This document shows, in pieces, positions 1-8,600 of a stretch of 35,551 nucleotides of DNA. The notes beneath the pieces were generated by a model, which made no database searches, was not told the origin of the DNA, and worked only from the letters and a program-made list of their open reading frames with translations. The stretch covers positions 1 to 35,551 of the forward strand of contig JAUSCR010000140.1 of NCBI GenBank assembly GCA_030651175.1. Direction: 5' to 3'. The stretch is from Dehalococcoidia bacterium. GTDB taxonomy: Bacteria; Chloroflexota; Dehalococcoidia; Lucifugimonadales; SHYF01. A program made the position numbers and the translations under genes. Position 1 is the stretch's first letter. The number at the start of each line of letters is the position of its first letter.

Positions 1-1
1 G

Positions 2-883
2 TACTTGCCTGTGCCTCCTGGGGACACCCAGACGGACATCCGCTCCGAGATGATCCTGAAGATAGCCAGCTTTGGCGCCTATATGGAGAAACACCACCAC
101 GAGGTGTCTACGGCAGGGCAGGCAGAGCTGGGCCTCCGATACAACACCCTAAAGACCCAGGGCGACCACGTGATGGCGTATAAGTACGTCGTCAAGAACG
201 TGGCCCGTGCCCATGGCAAGGTCGCAACATTCATGCCCAAGCCATTGTTCGGGGACAACGGCTCTGGCATGCACGTCCACCAGAGTCTGTGGAAGAACGG
301 CAAGAACCTTTTCGCTGACCCGAAGGGATACGCCGGCTTCTCCCAGATGGGCCTTCATTACATAGGTGGCCTTCTCAAACACGCCCCAGCGCTGCTGGCC
401 CTGGTGGCGCCAACCACCAACTCCTATCGCCGCCTGGTGCCCGGGTACGAGGCTCCGGTAAACCTGGTCTACTCCCAGCGCAACAGGAGCGCGGCAGCGC
501 GCATCCCCATGTACTTCAGCTCGGAAGTCTCAAAGCGCGTGGAGTTCCGCTGCCCGGACCCAACGTGCAATCCGTACCTGGCCTTCTCCGCAATGCTCAT
601 GGCGGGGCTGGACGGCATAATCAACAAGATAGACCCCGGCAAGCCCTGGGACGTGGACCTGTACGACCTGCCGCCTGAAGAGGCTGCCAAGATCAAGCAG
701 GTGCCTGGCAGCCTGGGAGAGGTCCTGGACGCACTGGAGGCGGACCACGACTTCTTGCTGCGGGGAAACGTGTTTACGCCTGATGTCATTGAGACCTGGA
801 TCAAGTTCAAGCGGGAGCGTGAGCTTGACCTGGTGAGGCTCCGGCCCCATCCGTATGAGTTTTACCTGTACTTCGATGCGTAA
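2..883 (+). CDS. glnA: Glutamine synthetase type I, C-terminal part (5' end outside window), GSI-beta-like
   Basis: Motifs [63 protein letters not shown] and the adenylylation-type motif DLYDLPPEE; frame is open to the window edge. Confidence 0.96.
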   Translation, partial: YLPVPPGDTQTDIRSEMILKIASFGAYMEKHHHEVSTAGQAELGLRYNTLKTQGDHVMAYKYVVKNVARAHGKVATFMPKPLFGDNGSGMHVHQSLWKNGKNLFADPKGYAGFSQMGLHYIGGLLKHAPALLALVAPTTNSYRRLVPGYEAPVNLVYSQRNRSAAARIPMYFSSEVSKRVEFRCPDPTCNPYLAFSAMLMAGLDGIINKIDPGKPWDVDLYDLPPEEAAKIKQVPGSLGEVLDALEADHDFLLRGNVFTPDVIETWIKFKRERELDLVRLRPHPYEFYLYFDA

Positions 884-907
884 TGGCTGAGATTTTCGAC
901 TAGAGCA

Positions 908-936
908 GGGGAGTGGAGCGTTGAGCCTCACTCCCC
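908..936 (+). terminator. Possible weak terminator hairpin after the first glnA
   Basis: GGGGAGTG (908-915) and CACTCCCC (929-936) form an 8-bp stem about 25 nt after the stop codon; the T-tract is poor. Confidence 0.35.
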
Positions 937-982
937 TCTTGGTCTACGGAGGGTAGCACCAGCTTTGCACAAAAAGTCATTC

Positions 983-1098
983 TTGTCATTGCGAGTCCTT
1001 CGTTCCTCAGGGTAAACTCCGCAAAGCAATCTCAGGCTGATAACAGATTGCTTCGTCGCTTGCACTCCTCGCAATGGCAATTCCCTCACACGCTCTCA
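983..1098. repeat. Intergenic repeat, family C (GTCATTGCGAG...CTCGCAATG.CAATTCCCTCACACGCTCTCA)
   Basis: The block CCTCGCAATGRCAATTCCCTCACACGCTCTCA also occurs at about 23590-23622; GTCATTGCGAG ends also occur at 21014-21056. Confidence 0.75.
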
Positions 1099-1165
1099 GG
1101 GTGGCACTTGTTGTCGCCCACGAGAGGTTTTGCACAAAGCCGATTGAGACAAAAATCACAATCTG

Positions 1166-1194
1166 TTGACAGATGCGTGGCAATTCCTTAGACT
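1166..1194 (+). promoter_or_regulatory. Sigma70-type promoter of second glnA
   Basis: TTGACA (1166-1171), 17-bp spacer, TAGACT (1189-1194). Confidence 0.6.
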
Positions 1195-1276
1195 AGGGGG
1201 CTATCCACCCTATTGAGGAGAGACGCCTCGCTCCCAGTGTCTCTGTTTCGCTTTTGGTGGCGAGAGGTAAGACGAA

Positions 1277-2617
1277 ATGAGTAAACAGGATCGCGATGAG
1301 GCGATAGAGTATGTTCTCCGCACCATCCGTGAGAACGACGTCCACTTTGTTCGTTTCTGGTTTACGGACATTCTGGGCAACCTGAAAGGGTTCTCCGTGA
1401 ATGTGGCGGAGTTGGAGAACGCCCTGGAGAGAGGGATGGGCTTTGACGGCTCATCCATAGAAGGGTTTGCCCGTATTGACGAGAGCGACATGGTGGCCAT
1501 GCCGGACCCCTCCACGTTCCGCGTTCTGCCGTGGAGGCCCAAGCAGAATGCGGTGGGTCGCATGTTCTGCGATATTCGGACTCCTGAAGGAAAATCGTTT
1601 GAAGGTGATCCGCGGGCTGTGCTGAAGCGTAATCTAGAGCGTGCTAGCAAGCTAGGCTACACCTTCTACGTTGGGCCTGAGTTGGAGTACTTCTATTTCA
1701 AGAGCTCTGATTCCACAGAACCCCTGGACTTGGGCGGATACTTTGACCAGACGCCCCTGGACGTGTCCACGGACCTGCGAAGGGAGACAGTCCTCACCCT
1801 GGAAGAGATGGGTATTCCAGTGGAGTACAGCCACCATGAGGTGGCCCCAAGCCAGCAGGAGATAGACCTGCGTTACACCGATGCCCTTACCATGGCCGAT
1901 ACCGTGATGACCTACCGCCTGGTGGTGAAAGAGGTGGCCCTGCGACACGGTGCCTACGCATCCTTCATGCCTAAGCCAGTGGCCACCATAAACGGCAGCG
2001 GCATGCATGTACACATGTCCCTCTTCCAGGGGAGTCGCAACGCCTTCTTCGATGCCCACGACCCATACCACCTCTCCAAGGTGGCCAAGTGCTTCATTGC
2101 CGGGTTGATGCGCCACGCCGAAGAGATCACCGCCGTAACCAACCAGTGGGTAAACTCCTACAAACGCCTGATTCCGGGGTATGAGGCCCCGGTCTACATC
2201 TCCTGGGCCAGCATCAACCGCTCGGACCTTATCAGGATACCCGCCTACAGGGAAGGGAAGGAGGAGTCCGTGCGCATCGAATACAGAGCGCCGGACCCGG
2301 CATGTAACCCTTACCTGGCTTTCAGCGTTCTGCTGGCCGCCGGACTGGAGGGCGTGGAGAAGGAGTACGAGGTGCCAGCGCCAGTGATGGAGAACGTGTA
2401 TGAAATGTCGCCGGAGGAGCGAGTAAGACGAGGGATACGCTCTCTTCCAGGCAGCCTGTGGGAAGCCATCCAATGCGCTGAGCGTAGCGAGGTGGTGCAG
2501 CGTGCCCTGGGCGAACACGTCTTCCATAGCTTTATCCAGAACAAGAAAATCGAGTGGGATAACTACCGCTCACAAGTCACCGACTACGAGCTAAAGCGGT
2601 ACCTGCCTATTCTGTAG
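1277..2617 (+). CDS. glnA: Glutamine synthetase type I, GSI-alpha-like
   Basis: Full-length 446 aa with GS motifs [70 protein letters not shown]; ends DYELKRYLPIL as in GSI-alpha enzymes. Confidence 0.97.
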   Translation: MSKQDRDEAIEYVLRTIRENDVHFVRFWFTDILGNLKGFSVNVAELENALERGMGFDGSSIEGFARIDESDMVAMPDPSTFRVLPWRPKQNAVGRMFCDIRTPEGKSFEGDPRAVLKRNLERASKLGYTFYVGPELEYFYFKSSDSTEPLDLGGYFDQTPLDVSTDLRRETVLTLEEMGIPVEYSHHEVAPSQQEIDLRYTDALTMADTVMTYRLVVKEVALRHGAYASFMPKPVATINGSGMHVHMSLFQGSRNAFFDAHDPYHLSKVAKCFIAGLMRHAEEITAVTNQWVNSYKRLIPGYEAPVYISWASINRSDLIRIPAYREGKEESVRIEYRAPDPACNPYLAFSVLLAAGLEGVEKEYEVPAPVMENVYEMSPEERVRRGIRSLPGSLWEAIQCAERSEVVQRALGEHVFHSFIQNKKIEWDNYRSQVTDYELKRYLPIL

Positions 2618-2797
2618 CCAACTGGTCAATATCCTGGGCTGCTTGCAAAGGGTGCGCGCTGTTGGCCATCAACAAGTGAGCACTCGAATCTGCATGCAGA
2701 TGGCCAGAGTTCCTCTTCTGTAGCTCCAACTCTCGGCGTTTGCTGCTGCAACTGATATAATGGCGCTGGTTCATCATACCAGTTCACAGAGGTTTGC

Positions 2798-3793
2798 ATG
2801 CTACAAGGCGCCGTCTCCGATGCAGAGCCGAAGATCATAGCTATTCTTAGAGTCCTCAGTGAATCTTCTGAGCCTTTGGGATCTGTCGAAATCGCCAGGC
2901 AACTGAAACCCCACGGGGTTCTATTGAGTGAACGGGCTGTAAGGTATCACCTCAAGACAACGGACGAGAGGGGTTTCACCGTTCCCATGGGGCGGGACGG
3001 CAGGATGATCACTTCTGAAGGGCTCGAGGAACTGCGTTTTGCACTGGCCCCCGATCAAGTAAGTTTCATGCGCCACAGGCTTGAATTGCTGGCCTTTCTT
3101 ACCACTTTTGATCCCAAGAAGCGGACCGGCCAGGTTCCCATAAACACGTCCCTTTTCGATAAGGAGAGGTTGAGAGAAGCCTTGGTAGCCATGAGGGGCG
3201 CTTTCAAGGCCGGGTTATGTGTCAGCGAACTGGTGGCTATGGCTGGCCCTGGGGAGAAGCTTGGCGATGCAGTTGTCCCAAGCGGTAAGGTGGGCTTGGC
3301 CACCATTTGCAGCGTGATAATAAACGGGATCCTGCTCAAGCGCGGCGTTCCCACGGAATCCAGATTTGGAGGTGTGCTGGAGATCCGCCGGTGGAAGCCG
3401 AGACGCTTTGTAGCTGTTATTGACTATGCCGGCACCTCCGTGGACCCATCAGAGCAATACATCCGAGCCGCCATGACCAGCGTGAGCAATGCAGTTGCCA
3501 CGGGGAACGGCAGGATTCTAGCCAATTTCAGGGAGATGCCCGGACCTGCCAGGCCCGTCATCGAGGAGCTCATTCCGATGCTCAAAGAGGCAAAGATCGG
3601 AGGAGTGTACTACCTGGGCGAGACCAGCGAGTCGGTTTGTCAGGTAGCCATAGGCCTGAATCGGATCGGCATGGTGCTCTTGGGGGGGCTGAATCCCCTG
3701 GCCGCCGTAGCGGAAGCAGGCATTGAGTCCGAAAACGTGGGTGAAAGCGGCACGATGGACTATGAGCGGTTGGTCAGCTTTTGGGACCTGTGA
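2798..3793 (+). CDS. NrpR-like transcriptional regulator (N-terminal winged helix plus DUF128/NrpR regulatory domain)
   Basis: N-terminal KIIAILRVLSESSEPLGSVEIARQL...SERAVRYHLK winged-helix pattern; C-terminal GGVLEIRRWKPRRFVAVIDYAGTSVDPSEQYI...GNGRILANFREMPGPARP..., LNPLAAVAEAGI as in DUF128/NrpR proteins; lies between glnA and gdhA. Confidence 0.75.
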   Translation: MLQGAVSDAEPKIIAILRVLSESSEPLGSVEIARQLKPHGVLLSERAVRYHLKTTDERGFTVPMGRDGRMITSEGLEELRFALAPDQVSFMRHRLELLAFLTTFDPKKRTGQVPINTSLFDKERLREALVAMRGAFKAGLCVSELVAMAGPGEKLGDAVVPSGKVGLATICSVIINGILLKRGVPTESRFGGVLEIRRWKPRRFVAVIDYAGTSVDPSEQYIRAAMTSVSNAVATGNGRILANFREMPGPARPVIEELIPMLKEAKIGGVYYLGETSESVCQVAIGLNRIGMVLLGGLNPLAAVAEAGIESENVGESGTMDYERLVSFWDL

Positions 3794-3835
3794 TTCAGCC
3801 TTAAGATCAATTGGGCAACAAGCCCTCGTGACGCC

Positions 3836-3864
3836 TTGACAACATGCGGGACAGACGGTATCCT
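3836..3864 (+). promoter_or_regulatory. Promoter of glutamate dehydrogenase gene
   Basis: TTGACA (3836-3841), 17-bp spacer, TATCCT (3859-3864). Confidence 0.6.
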
Positions 3865-3871
3865 CCTGGCC

Positions 3872-3898
3872 GACGGTAGCCGCTTGCCGCTTTCCGTC
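3872..3898. promoter_or_regulatory. Candidate operator, imperfect 27-bp dyad shared with gltB promoter
   Basis: GACGGTAGCCGCTTGCCGCTTTCCGTC begins 7 bp after the -10; 17/27 identical to the gltB dyad at the same offset. Confidence 0.5.
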
Positions 3899-3950
3899 AG
3901 ACTCAGCGGCAGAGATTCTACCCATTCTCTAGTGAAACAGGAGGATAAAC

Positions 3951-5213
3951 GTGGCACAGGCACCGGGCATGTTGGCTAACCCCTTTCAGGTTGCACAGGA
4001 GCAGTTAGATATAGCGGCAAAGAAACTGAATCTTGCCCCGCAGGTTCATGCCTTTTTGCGTGAGCCGATGAGAGAGTTGCACGTCACCATACCGGTCCGC
4101 ATGGACAGCGGCGAGGTAAAGATATTCAAGGGATTCAGGGTGCAGTACAACGATGCCCGCGGCCCGGCCAAGGGCGGCATCAGGTTTCATCCCCAGGAGA
4201 CCATAGACACTGTGAGGGCTCTGGCAGCCTGGATGACCTGGAAGTGCGCCGTTGTGGATATCCCCCTGGGCGGCGGCAAAGGCGGAGTCATCTGCGATCC
4301 CAAGTCCATGTCAGAAGGGGAACTGGAGCGTCTTAGCCGGGGCTATGTCAACCAGGTGGGCCGAATCCTCGGTCCAGAGACGGACGTGCCGGCTCCGGAC
4401 GTATACACCACGCCGCAGATTATGGCCTGGATGATGGATGAGTACAGCAAGTTGGTTGGGCACACGGTCCCTGGGGTCATCACAGGAAAGCCATTAGCTC
4501 TTGGCGGCTCTCTTGGTCGGGACGACGCAACAGCTCGCGGCGGTGTCCACACCGTCCGTGATGCCTGCAAGCACCTGGGGATCGATCCTTCCAAGGCAAC
4601 CGTGGCTATCCAGGGCTACGGCAATGCTGGCTACTTCGCTGCCAAGCTCTTGCCAGAGATACTAGGTTGCAAAGTGGTGGCGGTCAGCGACTCCCAGGGC
4701 GGTATCTATAATCCCAGGGGACTTGACTCGGAGGCAGTGCTGGCCCACAAACAACGCACCTCCTCGGTGGTAGGCTTCCGAGGATCAAAACCCATCTCCA
4801 ACGCAGATCTCTTGGAACTGGATGGGGACATCCTTGCGCCCTCCGCCCTGGAGGAGGTCATCACCGAAAGCAACGCCGGCAGAATGAAGCCCAAGATCAT
4901 AGCCGAGCTGGCCAACGGGCCCACTACCCCAGAGGCGGACGACATCCTCTATAAGAACGGCGTTTTTGTAATCCCAGACTTCCTTTGCAATGCCGGCGGC
5001 GTAACAGTGTCCTACTTTGAGTGGGTGCAGAACAACTATGGTCTCTATTGGGAGTTGGATGAGGTCCATAGGCTCCTTGACAAGAAGATGACCAAGGCGT
5101 TCCACGACGTCTTGGGAATGGCTCAGAAAAACAAGGTGCATATGAGAACCGCAGCCTACATGGTCGCCGTGGCCCGCGTGGCCGAGGCAATGAAACTCCG
5201 AGGATGGGTCTAA
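3951..5213 (+). CDS. gdhA: Glu/Leu/Phe/Val dehydrogenase (glutamate dehydrogenase)
   Basis: Motifs [71 protein letters not shown] start with AGGAGG ribosome-binding site. Confidence 0.96.
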   Translation: MAQAPGMLANPFQVAQEQLDIAAKKLNLAPQVHAFLREPMRELHVTIPVRMDSGEVKIFKGFRVQYNDARGPAKGGIRFHPQETIDTVRALAAWMTWKCAVVDIPLGGGKGGVICDPKSMSEGELERLSRGYVNQVGRILGPETDVPAPDVYTTPQIMAWMMDEYSKLVGHTVPGVITGKPLALGGSLGRDDATARGGVHTVRDACKHLGIDPSKATVAIQGYGNAGYFAAKLLPEILGCKVVAVSDSQGGIYNPRGLDSEAVLAHKQRTSSVVGFRGSKPISNADLLELDGDILAPSALEEVITESNAGRMKPKIIAELANGPTTPEADDILYKNGVFVIPDFLCNAGGVTVSYFEWVQNNYGLYWELDEVHRLLDKKMTKAFHDVLGMAQKNKVHMRTAAYMVAVARVAEAMKLRGWV

Positions 5214-5437
5214 CCCAGGCATCCTTTCGCCTTCTTCCGCGCTCCGATGGGAGGCGGGCCGCCAGCGAGATACCCCGCTAGAGCCGACCCGCCTCTCCGC
5301 TTTCCGGCCTTCCTGCTGGCGGGGGGTGTCCAGCCCCCTGACCAAAGTCGGGAGTTAGCCGGACCTGAACCTGACACTTTGGCGCCAGGACAAGTCGCCA
5401 CCGCCTGGAAGCAAACGGGACCTCATCTGATTACGCC

Positions 5438-5466
5438 TTGACAATGCGCGAGCCGCATGTTACTCT
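5438..5466 (+). promoter_or_regulatory. Promoter of gltBD
   Basis: TTGACA (5438-5443), 17-bp spacer, TACTCT (5461-5466). Confidence 0.6.
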
Positions 5467-5473
5467 CAATGCC

Positions 5474-5500
5474 AACGGCAGGCGGCAACCGCCTGCCGTT
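5474..5500. promoter_or_regulatory. Candidate operator, perfect 12+3+12 dyad
   Basis: AACGGCAGGCGG-CAA-CCGCCTGCCGTT, starts 7 bp after the -10, as in the gdhA promoter. Confidence 0.55.
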
Positions 5501-5629
5501 GGTCGCTCTAGCCTCAGGTATGGGTTCTGAACTTTCTTTAGCAAAAACGTAATCCTCACACCTGATTCCCATTCCTATTATGATCATGCGCTCCTCTAAC
5601 CCTTTTCCCCTCCTGCGACGAGCGCATTG

Positions 5630-8600
5630 GTGAATGCGATGACTGCACCACAGAAGCCGGTGGGGCTGTACCGGCCCGAGTTCGAGCATGATGCCTGCGG
5701 CGTGGGCATTGTGGCTGACATCCTGGGCCGCAACTCCCACAGAATGGTCGAACTGGGCCTGGAGGTGCTGGAGAGCCTGGCCCACCGCGGCGCTTGTGGC
5801 TGCGACCCCAACACGGGGGATGGCGGCGGGATGCTCCTCCAGATGCCCCACGCCTTCTTCGCCCGGCACAACGACGATATAGGTGTGACGCTGCCAGGGC
5901 CCGGCGAGTACGGCGTAGGCATGGTATTCCTGCCCCGGGCTCCTGCTGAGCGTGCCCGCTGCCAGCAGACCGTGGAGGATGTGGTCCGAGCCGAGGGGCA
6001 ACGCTTGCTGGGCTGGCGAGACGTGCCTGTAGATGACAGGGAGATAGGCTATATAGCCAGGGACTCCCAGCCCATCATCCGCCAGGTGTTTGTAGCCAGG
6101 GGGCCAAATACTCCCGACCAGGCTGCCTTCGAGCGGAAGCTGTACGTAATACGAAAGCGCATAGAGAATGAGGTGAACCGATCGGGCATCCGTGAATTGG
6201 GCGCCTTCTACATACCCAGCTTTTCCTCACAAAAGTTGGTCTACAAGGGCCTTCTGATGGGGAACCAGCTCCGAGGCTACTACCCTGACCTGTTGGATCC
6301 CACCACGGAGTCCAGCTTTGTGATGGTCCACTCCCGTTTCAGCACCAACACCCTGGGTTCCTGGAGGCTGGCCCATCCCTACCGGTGTATTGCCCATAAC
6401 GGAGAGATCAACACCCTGCGTGGCAACATCAACTGGATGACGGCTCGGCAGGCGGTGGTGGAGTCCAACCTGTTCGGCGAGGATATCAAGAAGCTGTTTC
6501 CCATCCTCACGCCAGGAGCCAGCGATACCGCCACCTTAGACAACGCCTTCGAGTTCCTTTTGATGGGAGGCCGATCTCTGCCACACGTTATGGCGATGCT
6601 GATACCCGAAGCGTGGGAAGGGAACAGGCAAATCTCCCCCGAAAGGCGCGCCTTCTACGAGTACCACTCCAGCCTGATGGAGCCGTGGGACGGCCCAGCT
6701 CTTATTGCCTTCACGGACGGCGTCAGGATAGGCGCCAACCTGGACCGCAACGGCCTGCGCCCCTTCCGGTACACCGTCACCAAAGACCACCTGGTGGTCA
6801 TGGCATCTGAGACTGGCGTGCTGGACATACCTCCGGAGGATGTGCTGTACAAAGGTAGGCTGCGGCCTGGCCGGATGATACTGGTGGACCCCGTGCGAGG
6901 GCGCATCCTGGACGACGATGACATCAAGGCCGAGTTGGCCCAGCGCCAGCCCTACGGACGCTGGCTGGAGGAGAACCTGGTCCGGATGGAGGACCTGCCC
7001 GCGGTCGCCGAACTCCAAGAGGTGGAGTTCGGGACACTTCTGGAGCGCCAGCAGGCCTTTGGCTACACCCTGGAAGAGCTTCGCATGATCCTTCAGCCCA
7101 TGGCCGAGACCGGCGCAGAGGCCATAGGCTCAATGGGCAACGACACACCGCTGGCCGTGCTGTCCGATAGGCCACAGCTACTGTTCAACTACTTCAAGCA
7201 GCTATTTGCCCAGGTGACCAACCCGCCCCTGGACGCCATCCGCGAGGAGTTGGTCACCTCTTTGGAAGTGACCGTTGGAGAGACGCGCAATATCCTGGAG
7301 GAGACGCCGGAGCATTGCCGCCAGTTGAAGCTGCCCTACCCCGTCCTGACCAACGAGGAGATGGAGCAGGTCCGGCGGGTAGACGTGAATGGCATCCGGG
7401 CCAAGACACTTTCGGCACTGTTCAAAGTGAAGGAAGGCCCTGGGAGCTTGAAGCGGGCGGTGGACCGCCTGTGTCAGGAGGCGGCCCAGGCAGCGCGCGA
7501 AGGCTACGCCATCCTGATACTGTCAGACCGTGGCATGGATGCTGAGAACGCACCCATGCCCAGCCTTTTGGCCACCTCCGCCGTACACCACCATCTCATA
7601 CGGGAAGGGCTGCGCATGAAAGTGGGGCTGGTGGTGGAGTCTGGCGAGCCCAGGGAGGTTCACCAATTTGCCCTTCTCGTAGGGTACGGCGCCAGCGCCG
7701 TGAACCCTTACCTGGCGTACGAGACCCTGGCCGGAATGGCGGAGCAAGGAGTCCTGCCCGCTGGTGTGGATGCCCACGTTGCGGAGAAGAACTTCATCAA
7801 AGCACTGCACAAGTCGTTGCTCAAAGTAGCCTCCAAGATGGGCATATCCACCATCCAGGGCTACCGGGGAGCGCAGATATTCGAAGCCGTGGGCTTGAAC
7901 CAGGAGACAATAGACAAATACTTCACCTGGACGCCCTCCCGCGTGGGCGGCATAGGCATTGACGTCATCGAGCAGGAGGCGTTGCTGCGCCATGCCAGGG
8001 CCTTTGGAGACGATCGTGTCCCAGGGGAGATGGAGTTGGACATGGGTGGCCAGTACCAGTGGCGTCGCGACGGCGAGTACCACATGTGGAACCCGGAGGC
8101 AATCGCCAAGCTCCAGTACGCCTCCAAGACAAACAACTACCAGGTATACAGGGAGTTTGCCAAACTGGCAGAGGAGTACGAACAGAGGCTATGCACCCTG
8201 CGGGGCCTCCTGGAGTTCAAGCCTGCGACAAAGCCGGTGCCCCTGGAAGAGGTGGAGCCAGCCTCGGAGATAGTGAAACGGTTTCATACTGGAGCCATCT
8301 CCTTGGGCGCTATCAGCCGAGAGGCCCACGAAACTCTGGCCATCGCCACCAACCGCATCGGCGCCCGCAGCAACACCGGCGAGGGTGGCGAAGACTACCA
8401 TAGATTCACACGCGACGCCAACGGGGACTCCCGGAGCAGCGCCATCAAACAGGTCGCCTCGGGCCGGTTCGGTGTTACCCCCAACTACCTGGTGAACGCT
8501 ACGGACCTTCAGATCAAGATGGCTCAGGGTTCCAAGCCAGGTGAAGGGGGACAGCTACCCGGCCACAAGATAAGCGAGTACATCGGCTGGGTGCGAAGCA

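Noticed and set aside
983-1098. Possible CRISPR or tandem array in the glnA intergenic region
   Set aside because: No regularly spaced repeats; it is a dispersed intergenic repeat with copies elsewhere.
1652-2527. 291-aa minus-strand ORF opposite glnA
   Set aside because: Antisense to a definite glutamine synthetase gene; His/Val/Gly-rich composition typical of shadow ORFs.
5474-5500. Reading the gltB dyad as a transcription terminator or glutamine riboswitch
   Set aside because: No U-tract follows, the matching gdhA dyad makes a poor hairpin, and the sequence lacks glutamine-riboswitch motifs.
5520-5552. Possible 10-codon leader peptide MGSELSLAKT upstream of gltB
   Set aside because: Weak ribosome-binding site, no regulatory codon run and no attenuator; could be chance.
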